The notes: generated from the letters alone by a model not told the origin. A stretch of 64,000 bases of DNA from Sipunculus nudus (GCA_026874595.1 CM049306.1:40738019-40802018), one strand, 5' to 3'. Counted from the stretch's first letter, positions 45,042 to 58,403 are shown. A program made the numbers and translations.

Positions 45042-45724
45042 TAAATAAAGAGGTTATTTGTTGCCTCATAGTGGGTTTGAGACATGAATATATCGGTGTC
45101 TATCTGCGTCGGTGAAAGGTACTCATGAATTAATATTCATTCGTTTCGCTCATAATTTGTCGACAGATGGACCTTTCTGGAAGGAAAATGAAGGTTTGAT
45201 GAAACTTTTGGGAAATTTCGGTGAACTATTTCCCAGTTTTATATAAACTGGAGACAGAAGCCAAGGAGGTTATACCAATGGAGTTACAACTCCGAGTCTG
45301 TCCGTGTTGAATGTTGCTGACTGGGATCATAAAGCTCGCTTTTCAAAGGTACAGAAGGATACAGCTGATAATCCCGGCGCTAACTGATACAGCTCGACAA
45401 TCCTGACTTCGGACTTGTATAACCTCCTTGTTCATAGTGAGTTTTCCCATTTTTTAAACACGTATATATAAAATGGATCTCTACTAAAATATGTCAATAC
45501 ATATTTTCTAATTGGAATAGATATTGCCAGACTTTTTTAATTGCTTTACGTATGATATCTGTTATTAACTTTTCTTTCATGTGTACTCAAGAAAAGAAGG
45601 GTTTATACTATCCAACAGCAAAGCATGTTGGAATTCACACCACATTAAAGTCTGCTTGAAGGAGCAACTAGTTAAGTATGACGCAATCTATTAAAGCATG
45701 TTGAATTAACAGGAAAAATACCTC

Positions 45725-46195
45725 CTTCCTTTTAAAATTAACCTGTACCTGCCAAAATATTGCCTTGAAACCGTTTGCTTATACTCCTCTAATCGAGAGT
45801 TAAAAACAGTCGACCGGGCATGAAAGCAGGTGTCAACACAAACACAGCGCGTGGGGCCGTGTGCCTCACGCAGCCATAACACGTGTAAATCAGGAGATGC
45901 CCCGACTGACGTGGCCCCAAAAAAGTAATACATGTTCCCGCTGGCTGAAACACCGCGTGTTGTGGCTCACAAACGGACGTCCGGTCACTTAGCCTTGTTA
46001 TGGTTAACAGACACGTGGACAGTGTTCACCAACACGCAAAGACATAACAAGGTATTAAATAGCCGTATGTGAGGCACTGAGACTGTGTGCTTTGATGATG
46101 TTGCTGAAAAACTTTTGTATAAAGCAAAACTGAACTGATTGTGTGAAAGAATAGGCATAATATTGCGCCTGATTATGTCCCTTTAATTAAAAATT
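45725..46195 (+). mobile_element. Dispersed 460-bp repeat, copy 2
   Basis: Homologous over its length to 8085-8545, same orientation, and more diverged in the middle. It sits just before the GAGTC-motif element at 46309. Confidence 0.75.
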
Positions 46196-46308
46196 TCTAT
46201 CAACTTGACTACACTCGCGGGGAAGCGGGAAAAAAAGTAGCATATTTGCTTATCTAAATGCTGCCAGTTAAAGGACTTTGGCGCATGCAGTGAAACCGGT
46301 GATGCAGG

Positions 46309-47005
46309 TCTCGAGTCCAAATATTCAGGGAGAAAGACTCGGGTTAGGTGTCAATGGTCCTGGACTTGGACTTGTACTCTGACTCTAAGGTCAGGACTCG
46401 AGAAATCAGACCGAGTCCATCAGGAACCCAGTAAAAGAAAAGCCCCGTCACGTAAAGTTGGAAATTGACATTGGAAAACACACTATAGAGACTTATATCT
46501 GCGAACTTCCTGCATTAACATGCAAGATATATAAAAACCAAGACAATATACATTAAGCTATATCTCTGCTTTGGGAGTTCAATGTCATTAAATACTAAAG
46601 TGAAAAATATGTAAACTAACATGTAAATAATATAAACTTATTTAATTTACATGGATCGTACAAATGGTTATAATGACTAATCGCGGCACTTTCCATGGCA
46701 CAGATGGTGGCGTTCCGTTGACTATAGAGGTGGGAGAACCCGGAGAAAACCACCGGCCTTGGACAGGCAACCCTCTCTCTTGGCCACGCCGAGGATCGAA
46801 CCCGGAGTGCCAGCGGGGAGAGCTGAGCGTTTTACCCGTGTTTTTTCCAGGTCCCTAATGATAAAGTACTTTTAATAAAAAAATTATTTCTTTTTGGTTG
46901 GGACTCTGACTGGACCTGGACTCGTTCCTCTAGTAAAAACGGACCTTGATTTAGACTCGAGTTGCTTGAACTCGGACTTGCAAATGGTCTCGGTGGACCA
47001 GAGAA
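46309..47005. mobile_element. GAGTC-motif element interrupted by a SINE-like insert
   Basis: Left arm, core and right arm align with 17519-17970. For example, GTCAGGACTCGAGAAATCAG pairs with GTCAAGACTCGAGATATCAG, and both cores share GAAATT and ACC/ACACACYATARAGAC-like sequence. The core is about 265 bp longer because of an inserted segment at about 46650-46870. Confidence 0.78.
46690..46850 (-). mobile_element. SINE-like insert
   Basis: On the minus strand it has a B box (GGGTTCGATCCTCGG, 46791-46805) and downstream CCGGTGGTTTTCTCCGGG, a stretch I know from invertebrate SINE-type repeats. The A box is not clear. Confidence 0.5.
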
Positions 47006-48235
47006 GAACACACTGGCTATAATACATCCTGCGAATATAATGCAAATAGCAACCGGTCAAATACGTTCGTTCCTCAGCGCTTTATCATGAATATACAACC
47101 TTTTTGCAAAATTCCCCAGCTCAGGGCTGGCCTTTAATGCTGGTCTGAGTGTAATTTGTCGGAGACTCACTAATAATATAGACCCCCCCCCTTCTCATTC
47201 CCGAACCCAGCAAACCAAGCCAAAACAAACAGCGTTTTACAAACATTTGGTTTTGATAAAGCTTTGTATAAAGTTGGAACCACCTTACGCTAAGCAGTTA
47301 CTCTGTTTGAACAGTATCTGTGGCTTTTGGGGTATGTAGATAGAAACTGAATCGATTTTATGTAAAATTGCATCAGCTCTGCCTGATCATGATGAATTTG
47401 ATTTGTAAATGTATTTCCGAAAGAGTTATAGTAAGCCATAACAAAGGTGTAATAAATTAAACCTAGCTCGTTCTACCACAATCATACAAAAGAGATCTTA
47501 AACGAATAATAGTATTGATTTTTTCTCAACCTTATAAATAAGTTTCTTTATCCCAATCTGACTTGACGTAAACTCGAGAATAACGTGTAATATTCGCCTT
47601 TTAAAGAACTTATATAGCACAAGTTTACTTGTGTGTGTGTGTGGTAGAAAATGATTCTATATAACAGATCACGTACATATGTAATTAATGCTAAAATAAA
47701 GGAAAAAATACATTTCAACAGAAGAATGTATCTCACGTTTAACATAATAACACACATGCACATAGTATATCATATTGTAAAATGGGCTGTAAGATGAAAT
47801 ATTGCATCCGAAATTGCTTCTGGAAAAGAGTGGCTTATGCCCTATTTAATAGTATTCTCAAATCCGGAAACAGATTAGAAACTTTTTTTAAATTATCGGC
47901 AATCATCCAGAGCAGTTAAGGCGCTGTAGCATCCTTTAAAGAACCAAATAAACATAATCTGTGGTTTGTGCCATATATTCGCGGAGTAAAAAATTAGCGA
48001 ATTTCCAGAATTCCTGAGGGTTCCATTTTCCAGGTCTCACCATATTTAAAACCTATCCTCAAAGTAAACCATCATTGTATGAATTAATTATATAAAATAA
48101 AATGTGCGCAAATAATTTGACAGGGACCCATAAAAGGGAACATTCTAAAGAGCTTATCTCATTTTTAATACATAGCAGATGTATTATTATTTAATTATAA
48201 ATATCAATATGCTGCCTTTCGACTTGCCGTCCATG
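47006..48235. other. AT-rich noncoding stretch
   Basis: I see no supported gene or element. A poly-C run lies near 47184 and a short (TG)n near 47631. Confidence 0.55.
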
Positions 48236-48315
48236 TGGGCGTCTTATTAACGATGGTTTTATTTTGATGATATTTCCTATTTCACGGATATCGCGAATTT
48301 TGAACCTCACCTATT
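48236..48315. repeat. Short TCGCGA-type element, degenerate
   Basis: GCGTCTTATTAACGATGG, then ATTTCACGGATATCGCGAAT. It has the same left border as 40020-40095 and a decayed right border. Confidence 0.45.
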
Positions 48316-48937
48316 CACTTCAAATATAATAGATGCATATGTTAATTCCCTCTCCAATTAGGTGTATCTTAATGATGAAGAAAATTAAAAAGGATCTTCC
48401 TCTTTGCAGTCTTCAGGTAGTGTGCATTTACCTTGCCAATGCATGTTTATATTACATGTAGTTACTTACAGAAAGTATAGGATTTCGTATCCATTTAGTT
48501 GATAGAACTATATCAGTGATCTTGGGTAACCTTTGACAACGTATTCAAGATAAGATCAGGCTCTGTACGAAGGTCATAAGATATGCCATAAGATTATGCC
48601 ATAGATTTTGCTAGAAACGTCACTTAAATAAATTTTTTTTAATAATTATAAAAAAACTATGAACTTTACTGATTGAAACGACAAGAACACTTAATGTCAA
48701 TCGTCGTCAAAAGGTGTCGCTGCTGTATTGCCAAGGACGGTTGTTAGGAAAAAAATAACCCCCCCCCCCCTCCACTGCACCTTGAAGACCCTAGAAAGTG
48801 AGATCTATTTGTACATATATTGTCGAAAATAAAATATATTTTTATATATTTACGTTAAAATAGCTAATGAGGCAATGAAATGAGGCAAATAAATATTATG
48901 AAAATCATGCTATTAAAACCTTCATGTTCAGCTATTA

Positions 48938-48992
48938 ATAATAATAATAATAGTAGTAGTAGTAACGACAATATAATAATAATAATAATAAC

Positions 48993-49073
<81 letters not shown>

Positions 49074-49183
49074 TACAACAACAACAGTAAGGTAAGCTAG
49101 CATTAAAAAATGGAGGAGGTTACCTCATACAACAACAAAAATAATAATAAGAATAATAACAATAATAATAATAATAATAACTA
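48938..49183. repeat. (AAT)n microsatellite, two blocks
   Basis: A long block at 48938-49073 and a shorter one at about 49139-49183. Poly-Ile and poly-Asn frames across it are artefacts. Confidence 0.97.
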
Positions 49184-49619
49184 TATTAATATAGCGTTTT
49201 AAATATATATATGAATTTCATTCTGCCATGTCTTACGTTATTTCATATATAGGAGGCTTCTTAAATATCCATACAACCCTTTCCTCCGGGCGCATATGTT
49301 CTGCCTACACACGGAAAATATACGCCCCTGAATTTATGGCGTATGTTCTTCAAAGGGAATCTTGAATCTTAGGGTCATATGCACCCTTAACATAGAACAT
49401 AATTTTAAACATACGAGAAATTATTTCAGGAAGATAAAACAAAGCTAAAGTGTATTTTATATTTATTTACCTACATTTTAGGATGTTACTGTGGTATACT
49501 GAGTGTATAGCCTCACACTTGATTACGAATTTATGAAAACCTTCCAACAGTCTGAACCACAAATCTTGCCGTTTTTGTTACTCTTAGTGAATAATGATTT
49601 TCTGATATGAAGGCAAAAC

Positions 49620-51275
49620 TTCCTGACATGACGGAAACCCCGAACTCTTACTGAACAACCCTAATGTAACAGGAATATCCGGTATGTTACGGGAAGATCC
49701 GTTATGTAACATGAAACATACATGGTGAAATGGAAACCTCCGTGATGTTTACAGGAAAACCTCCATGATATAGTAGGAAAGTCAGTGGTGTAAAGGGAAT
49801 CTAAGGTGATACAAACAGGAAACATCTGTGATTTAATGGAAACCTGCGTGATGCAACAGGAAACATCCGCAATGTGACGCGAAACCTACGTGATGTAACG
49901 GGAAACATCCGTGATGTAACGGAAAACATTCGTGATGTAATTAGAAACATCCGCGATATGAATCGAACAATCCGCGATGTTACAGGAAACATCCGTGACG
50001 TAATGTGTAACGTCCATGATATAACAGGATACATCCGTGATGTCACGAGAAACACCCGTGATGTAACGGGAAACATCCCTGATGGAACGGGAAACATCCA
50101 TGATGTGACAGGAAACACCCGTGATGAAATGAGAAACACCCGTGATGTGACGAGAAACATCCGTGATGTGACGGGAAACACCCGTGATGTGACGGGAAAA
50201 ACCCGTGATGTGACGGGAAACATCCGTGATGTGACGGGAAACACCCGTGATGTAATGAGAAAAACCCGTGATGTGACGAGAAACATCCGTGATGTGACGG
50301 GAAACACCCATGGTGTCACGGGAAACATTCGTGATGTGACGGGAAACACCCGTGATGTGACGGGAAACATCCGTGATGTGACGAGAAACATCCGTGATGT
50401 GACGGGAAACACCCATGGTGTCACGGGAAACATCCGTGATGTGACGGGAAACATCCGTGATGTGACGAGAAACATCCGTGATGTGACGGGAAACACCCAT
50501 GGTGTCACGGGAAACACCCGTGATGTGACGGGAAACAACACCCGTGATGTGACGGGAAACACCCGTGGTGTGACGGGACACATCCGTGATGTAATGAGAA
50601 ACACCCGTGATGTGACGGGACACATCCGTGATGTGACGGGAAACACCCGTGATGTGACAAGAAAAACCCGTGATGTGACGGGAAACACCCGTGATGTGAC
50701 GGGAAACACCCGTGATGTGACGGGAAACATCCGTGATGTGACGAGAAACATCCGTAATGTGACGGGAAACATCAGTGATGTGACGGGAAACATCCGTGAT
50801 GTGATGGGAAACATCAGTGATGTGACGGGAAACATCCGTGATGTGACGGGAAACACCCGTGATGTGACGGGAAACACCCGTAATGACGGGAAACATCCGT
50901 TATGTGACGGGAAACACCCGTGATATGACGGGTAACACCCGTGATGTTAAGGGAAACATCCGTGATGTGACGGGAAACTTCAGGATGTGACGGGAAACAC
51001 CCGTGATGTGACGGGAAACATCCGCGATATGAATCGAAGGATCCCCCATGTTACAGGTGAATTCGTGACGTAATGGGAAGCGTCGATCCGTTATATAACA
51101 GGATACATCCGTGATGGAACGAGAAACACCCGTGATGGGACGGGAAACACCCGTGATGTAAAGGAAAACACCCGTGATGTGAAGAGAAACATACGTGATG
51201 TGACGGGAAACATATTTAATGTGACGGGAAATACCCATGATGTGACGGGAAACACTAGGGATGTTAATGGAACAT
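49620..51275. repeat. 21-bp minisatellite, about 70 units
   Basis: The core unit is GATGTGACGGGAAACACCCGT or its ACATCC variant. Units are near-identical at 50120-50900 and increasingly degenerate toward both ends, the pattern left by unequal exchange. A secondary order of four to five units is marked by CACCCATGGTGTCACGG at about 50305, 50410 and 50495. Each unit can fold as ACGGG aaaca CCCGT. Because 21 is a multiple of three, the array stays open in one plus frame (349 codons) and two minus frames (358 and 336 codons) with heptapeptide repeats such as RDVTGNT. Confidence 0.96.
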
Positions 51276-54200
51276 TGTATCTTTATAGCGTTATTCCTTT
51301 GCAATTACTTGTCCGAAACATACCATCTGTAGCATATGTATTTAGTGATATGTCAACTAAAACTTTTTTTTTTAATTTAACGCCTAAAGTTTATTAGAAG
51401 GGTTTTAATTAAGAAAACGTAAAAAATCAAATTATTTGTGAGGGTTTCAAATAAAATACTCTGTAAAATCGTAATTTTCAAACTTAACTCACAAAGCAAA
51501 AAAGCCTAGGGATTTTAATCTACATTTTCGATTAATAATAACATATATTCTGTATCTGCTTTAGATGTGCTGGAATTAAAAAAACTGTTTAATATTAAAG
51601 TTCAATTAAAACTCTTATAAATTCAAACATGTTTCTAAAAAAAGGTTTATTTTTTACCAAAGAATAGAGAATCCTTTTTAGCTTTAAGAAAATGTATACT
51701 TTGGAGGGTTTTATAGCATCTGATTTTTCAAAACGTAAAGGAAAACGTAAATAAAGTCAGGTCATGCGGGGCCCATTCCTGCCCCCTTAACGGGAGGTGT
51801 ATATGTGGCAGAGGTTAAAATGTGATCTCTATTTTGTATTTTTTATCTCCGTTTTTATTTATCTTACGGCGTGCATTATAACGAAATATTCTTAATTAAT
51901 GTGTAAGGATAACTGAAGGTTATAAACGATTGCCTGGTGGTTTCAATCTTTGTGATTCCCATTTTATTTTAGATGAGAGGCCATCGAGGGATTAAGGTAC
52001 AGGCTGAATGGGTGAAGACCCAAACATTTAATAGTTAATATATTGCTTGTGTTAAAATTAAATTTAATGTCGAGTGCATCCTCAATCCGGCTCTGTAAAA
52101 AAATATAGATAAGCACTTAAAAAGCAGCGTCGTCGCATGGGACCTGATCTCACTGCAATATACGCTGTCCAACAATATTAATGTTGCAAAAAATGACACC
52201 CGCTCGTGGGGGAGCCAAATCTCAGGAGTAACCATGCCACAAGACTGAAAAAAACGGCGTTTAGTGCTTTGTGAAGGCCAGCTTGGACAGAAACCTGTCT
52301 GTATGTTATGCTGAGCTCAGCCAGGCCATTCAAGGGAAGGGTACCATGCAGTCTTAGAGCTTCGTCTAATACCGTATATATATATGTCCAGCTGGCACTA
52401 AAAGAGGAAATGCATTAAGCTGTCTCAGCAGTTAACTTAAGCACCTGCAGAGCCTGCTAAACCTGATTTGGACACGGATGTGGTTTCAAAGGGGGTTAAA
52501 GATCTATAGCAATGTCTGTGTTATCGCCGGTTTATTGATTCGTATAGGTATCGTTTTAAATTAACGACTGAAGTACTCGTACATACATATTTATATCTTT
52601 ACATGGTCATGGTCATCAACTGGAGCTGATATTTTCTTTCTGCTAAATTAAGTGCTGTTATAGATTATTAGGTCAGCTAATTCAGGAATGCATATTTTAA
52701 CATTGATTTAGACATCAACTGTTTTTTTTTCAAGTATGAAAAAGAGATTGACTACTAACAATTCCTTATTGCCTCGGTCAGAAGAGTATGCGTTTATTCC
52801 CGTTCGTGTTGGGGGGGGGGGATGTTTGTTTGTTTGTTAATAACATAACTCGTGCAAAATGAACAAAATCTAATGAATTTTTCAGGACTTTTCGGGGATT
52901 GGCCGAGGACGAATGGTTAGATTTTGGTGTGAATCCTTCTCATGAAGGACGTCCTGGAATATTCACAAATGTCACTTACGCAAGCATGAATCTGGGAATA
53001 TGAGCCGAATAAGTGATTGCAAAAACGTTTTTAGGGAGGATCCCACAATAACGACCGCCCACTTGGCGGAGGCCTGCATTCCTTACAGTACATATTTCTA
53101 ATGTTAAGTATGAATTAATTCATAATTATTAAATAAAACTAATGAGTGAGAAATGCCAATTTGAAGAAAACAAGCCAAAGATTAATTCTAACCACTTCCG
53201 GCATCGTAGGCCCTATCAGGTGTGCTGTATACCCAAATAAAGACTGAATAAGCTACATCAGGACTTACAAACGCGTACACAGTACACACACAACCCGCAA
53301 TATATAAATATATAATTAAGGATTCCAGGACTTACAGCTATCATTATCTAAATATAGAAGGTACAGACAACTTCCTGTGCGAATGTATATCGTACATATT
53401 AGAATGTCATCCCGGTTAAAAGATAGCAAGATAGACAATTAATAATTATACAATTTCGTTTTCCATGGACGAGTTCAGGTGGACGATGTTTAGTTGGTCC
53501 ATGTTAATTAACATAGATAATGTTATACTGAATCTACCGCTATGCAAATCTTAAATATAAGTGTCATTGGATATTTATTTATTGACATGTAGAACATGTA
53601 GAAATGTAGAAATTTTCAAATTATTGTTATAAAGGTACGGTCATAATATATTTTTCCCAATGAAGTGCTCCCACCAGAGCTTCTGAGGAAGGATAGGAGC
53701 GCTTGAAGATTAAGTAGAAGATTATAGTAAAGGGGTTTAAAGGAATTTTCAGATAAAAATTATGGGAAAAGATAGGTTTCACAAAACAATCGTGTTTTAC
53801 TCGATTGCTTAAGTTCTCCATTTAAGCACCATTTATGGTCTGTTTAAATGGTTAGATAGCTGTACTTGTAAGACTGCAGCACTCAAATGTACATGTCTAC
53901 AAAAGAGCTGAACGTTAATAGTAATAGAAGATCAATATAACAATAATTATTCAACATTAACAGTCATATTGGAAACATGATTCTGAAAAATATACAGAAA
54001 AATATAAGCAGGAAAATATAGTATATAGAAATATAGAAAACACAAAACTTTGGAAACCCTGTAAATAGCGAAGTCCACAGAATGCTTCTCAAGGGAAACT
54101 CTTAAATGTATTAATATGAAGTGTATGTGTTCTTGTGTCCTTGATATGTGCTAACAGGTGTGTGTAAGTATATACCGCTATTATATGTATGTAAACTTTA

Positions 54201-54860
54201 TTGCCACATATTTTCACTTGCTATATATTACATTGGACATTAAATATCCATATTAGTACACCACCCGCACATTGATTCTCGTTATATCTGTCTCTTTCAT
54301 AATTAATTCAATACCAAGCTTGCATCATTTTCATATTTTATTTTCAAAAGGTCGTATTTCATTATTTGCTTATCTAGAGCACCAGTTACCATTAACTATA
54401 CAATGATTATCTGGCTTGAGTATAGTTGTATGTTAGCCAGCACCACGACAGGGACAGATGCTCCTGACGAATTATAAAAACAAATTTATCACATTACTCC
54501 TCGTAGGCATAGGCGGCATTAAGTCCGATTGTTAGTGAATGGTTTATGCAAAGTGTACTTTACCACGTGACCATGGCGCCATGCAGGAGATTACGGGGTT
54601 AATATGGATTGCCGGTCTGTTGTACATTTCACCATACGTACTCCTCTGACTTTACCAGAAGCTTGGTTCAGATCGTTGCGCTCCTGACTACCATATACAA
54701 TGGTATCTCCTGATTTCAAATGACATACACTTATTTTACACGGTATAATCCAAGATGGAGGTGCCACATATGCAGGTTTAATTCCAAACATAAATAACAC
54801 CAAAGAAACAAATCTTTTTTAAGACCACATCTCTGACACAAAGTTTTTTTTTTTTCTATT
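51276..54860. other. AT-rich noncoding stretch
   Basis: I see no gene. A GC-balanced portion at about 52040-52520 is non-repetitive and might be regulatory. A G run lies near 52811. Confidence 0.5.
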
Positions 54861-54866
54861 TAGTTA

Positions 54867-54872
54867 TTTATT
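54867..54872 (-). terminator. TNFAIP8: Candidate poly(A) signal for the TNFAIP8-family gene
   Basis: AATAAA on the minus strand about 285 bases past the stop codon. Confidence 0.4.
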
Positions 54873-55157
54873 TATCTTGTTGCATTTCTAATGAATGATG
54901 AATAGGGCTGCTCTCCTAATAATCAGTGAATGTCTACGAACGCTATTTGGATGATACATCCGGCAATCATAACATATTTACGCAAACACATCCTATGTCT
55001 AATAGTAACAGCGCTGGTGATGTGATCCCGTTTAGATGTTAACGTTTGCCGATTTTAACCATCCATTGTATTGCAAGAAATGGTGGCATGAAATACAGCG
55101 TTACTTCCCTTATTTTAGTGGTCTCAATAATAATAATAAAAAAATGTAGTCGTGGAG

Positions 55158-55726
55158 TCAAAGTGTGCCCTCATCTAGCATTATATTTAAATCCTTTACC
55201 ATGTGTCCAAGCAACTCCCTGTAACTTGGCTCTGTCCGGAAAGATTTATCTAGAAAATCTGGATTAGCAAAAAAATCGAACACATTGTCTATTCTCCCGA
55301 GTGATTTTTCTGTGAGATGTGGCGCGACTAAAGATTTAATCAGATCCTTGCATTCTGTAACAGATTTCGACAGGAACGCCTTGTCGAAGGTAAATTCCAC
55401 CTCGTAGAAACTGATCACCGTCATGACAACCATTCTGAACTTTTTCTTAAACTGGTCAGCAACCTCTAGCTGCTCAGCGGTAAACTTTTCATTCCGGTGG
55501 AGTATTCCAACTTTTATCACAGTTTTTATCAGGTCTCTGATCAGCTTCTCTGCCATCTTTCTTTGACCCGAGTGCTCTTTGCAGATACGGTACATGTTGT
55601 CCAACAGCCGTCCCGCGGTGTCATCAATGAACGCCTTCACTGTCTTCTTTGACGCCATTTTGCTGAGCAGTTTCTTCTGCGCCTGCATCGCAAAGTTGCG
55701 AGCATCGAAAGGCTGCGTGTCCGACA
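55158..55726 (-). CDS. TNFAIP8: TNFAIP8/TIPE-family protein, main coding exon
   Basis: A minus-strand exon of 188 whole codons plus two leading bases, ending in TGA (55160-55158). The acceptor is TTTCTACTTTCAG at 55727. The protein matches the TNFAIP8 (TIPE) family, a six-helix lipid-binding fold with a central hydrophobic cavity that acts in phosphoinositide signalling, apoptosis and inflammation. The N-terminal helix has MQAQKKLLSKM (14-24). It is followed by FIDDTAGRLLDNMYRI (33-48), LIKTVIKVGILHRN (66-79), MTVISFYEVEFTFD (102-115), HLTEKSLGRIDNVFDFF (137-153) and a family-typical end, MLDEGTL. The exon begins TG, so an upstream exon ending in A would create ATG and give a 189-residue protein, the normal family length. 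An exon supplying extra residues is the alternative. Which paralogue group it belongs to cannot be told. Confidence 0.9.
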
Positions 55727-55911
55727 CTGAAAGTAGAAAGGGACAGTAGAAATGTCTGAGAGTATATACTAGTCTCAATGATCAAGAGAAAAATCACTAG
55801 TTTATACTCAGGGTTCCCATGCGCATGATGTTAACCATTTGTACAAGAGATAATTGATTAAGAATTAGCTTCGAAGAATAATAGGAACGCAGATAAAAAA
55901 CGAAATCCTCT

Positions 55912-56071
55912 GGGGCCTGTTGCAATAACATTTTACTGGACTTAAGCCCAGTTGCGGGCCTAAATACCATTGTGACAATTGTGACGTCATAATGGTTACC
56001 ATAGTGACACACAGGTGCCCCCGGGCTTAAGTCACCTACATGACTTAAGTCACCTTATTGCAACACACCCC
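55912..56071. mobile_element. 160-bp MITE with terminal inverted repeats
   Basis: It starts GGGGCCTGTTGCAATAA and ends TTATTGCAACACACCCC, nearly perfect inverted 17-mers. It also has internal inverted ACTTAAGCCC and GGGCTTAAGT. It contains a perfect CRE (TGACGTCA, 55982-55989). It lies about 185 bp beyond the acceptor of the TNFAIP8-family exon, inside its intron or 5' region. Confidence 0.85.
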
Positions 56072-57316
56072 TGAAGACTATTTTTTTTAACTTTACGGCA
56101 ATCACACTTTTTTAATTAAACTTATTGTAATATCCATGCTCATTTGGAAATTCTGACTTCAAGTTGTCTTCAACTGGAGTTATGTAGAGTGTTACATTAT
56201 GTACCGCAAGTTGAGTGGCGGAGGTGGTCACGCTTATTCAGTAAATCACCGTAATCGAAGCCTTTGACAAAAGACGATAGCGAAACTTTTTTTTTTAGCG
56301 AAACTTTTTTTTGCTATGTTGCTGTGTCTGCTCCATTTAAATATTTTCTTTTTATTGGATTCTTCACCTTTTTACGATATGGTAAGTTTATCGTTAACCG
56401 GGATGTCTACAGTTTGAAGTAAGAATCTTCTAGACCTATTTTACAGCGAAGCTTATGTACAGGGAGAGAGAGCACAGGTGCTATAGAGGTAAATTTTATT
56501 GCCATGCAAATAGCGCTTTATAAATAAATAGGCAATGGAATGTTTTTTTACGATTCTAAGTTATATAAGCGACGTTTTGCCAGTTTAGGCATTGTTTTGT
56601 AATGACCGCGAATTTCCCCACTAAAAAATACAACCGAAATTTGCGTGCATGGCGCCCAAAAACCACTGAGAAAGTGCCGACTATATGTCCATGCGTTGAG
56701 GCCGCCCTGTTCACTACTTTGGGCAGAGGGCGTTCCCTTGTGTTTAAGACTTTGGCCAGGAGTCTAAGCGCAGACGGCGGGCAAAACGAGAATTGAAACC
56801 TTAACCGTTCGGTCATGGAGCAATTGTAGTATTCATTGCGTCTCCACAATCCGTTATCGAAGGAGGTGACGCTATTGACAAAACTATATAATGTTATTCA
56901 AAATGAAAAATAAGATTAAGCTTCAAGCAAAATAACTATAAACGCAATGGACTTCATTATATATGCAGTCCGCATCATATGTTGGCAGGTTATCGATCTA
57001 GCTTTTTAATTGTTTCAATTAGGATTTAGGAAACGAATGGTACAGTCTTTGTTAAACAGATGATCCCTGAATGGAATAACAAATTGTATTGGTGACGATA
57101 AAGTTCATCTGACACTGAACACTTTACGAACGCTTCCTTTGTGTTTTGAACAGCAGCGGGATCACAAATCAGGCGGGAGCCTCACTATTTTCTATTAAAC
57201 CAGGAAATGTAAACTATACCTACGTCTCATATATTATACTTGTATCCAGGCACCCCGAATATAAAAAAAACTGTTGATGTGGAAGGTAGAATCGGGTCTT
57301 AAATAATCTTATCATC

Positions 57317-57358
<42 letters not shown>

Positions 57359-58399
57359 TGAGACTGATATTAATTAAACCAATGTTTGTGATAATTACAC
57401 CATGTTTGAAAGAATACCCGGGATATGTGTTCTTGACTAATGTTGTATTTATAGGGTATGTAACGAGGTCCACTTCTCATAAATGAAACTCTGACTTACA
57501 TACTGGCTGCCTCTAATAATATACACCACAGTGTAGCCGCATGAGGACAACTGCCACAATATACCGGTATAAAAACAAAGGACCCATGGGTCATGTCGCT
57601 CAACTGAATTTTTTTTTAATTTTAGCAAATGCAAAATATACTAATTTTTGTGGGCTTTTCATATATATTCTAGCATTTGAAAAGATAAGAGGAAATGGCC
57701 ATGCTTAAATGAAATCATGTAAATTAAAGAATAATGGAAATGACCCAAAGTATAATATTTTTATCAACTGAAATAAAATGCTGTAAACAATTCAAATGAG
57801 CATAAACAAAATTTTAATAAGCAAGTTAAAACAAGTCAATTACCGGTAAGTATAAATCGCATTTGCATTGTGAAATAAACGAAACTTGTGGCCTGAAACC
57901 ATTAAATGATGCAATAAGGAAAAAATGGGCCTAAGTGTTATATGAAAGGATACCTATATTTTATAAACAAAAAATGTTTGAATCTAATTAAGTTTTCAAT
58001 GATTAAATATATGGCCATATGAGCTAAAAATAAATACAACAAAGTTTGCCCAATATTCTTGATTATTTAAGTTTAACAGTGTTATTCATATCAAGGCCCG
58101 GCGAACTTTAAAAGATATGAATGAAATGCTACCATGTATTCATATCTTATTTAATCTTATCATCTCAGTGAGCACTAATATTTTATTACATTTAACTATT
58201 AGGATGAAAAACCTGAATTTTTATTTTGTTTAAAAAATTTAAAATTGTTTAAGTTTCAACAAAAAAATGAATTAAACTTTGAAATTATAAGATTTATCTT
58301 TTTTAAATGTCCTGTGTATTGAAGGGATGGGAGGGGGAGGAGTCTCTGTTGTTACTGCTGGTTGCTGCTGTTTATTGTACAGGTCAGTCAATAGAATAG

Positions 58400-58400
<1 letters not shown>
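56072..58400. other. AT-rich noncoding stretch with (TA)n
   Basis: (TA)n lies at 57321-57355. A GC-richer patch at 56590-56850 has open frames on both strands but no recognisable content. Upstream exons of the TNFAIP8-family gene could lie here and are not recognised. Confidence 0.45.

Positions 58401-58403
<3 letters not shown>

Noticed and set aside
49801-50923. Three overlapping open frames of 336-358 codons
   Set aside because: They exist only because the 21-bp unit is a multiple of three without stops. There are no splice sites, no promoter and no match to a known repeat protein.
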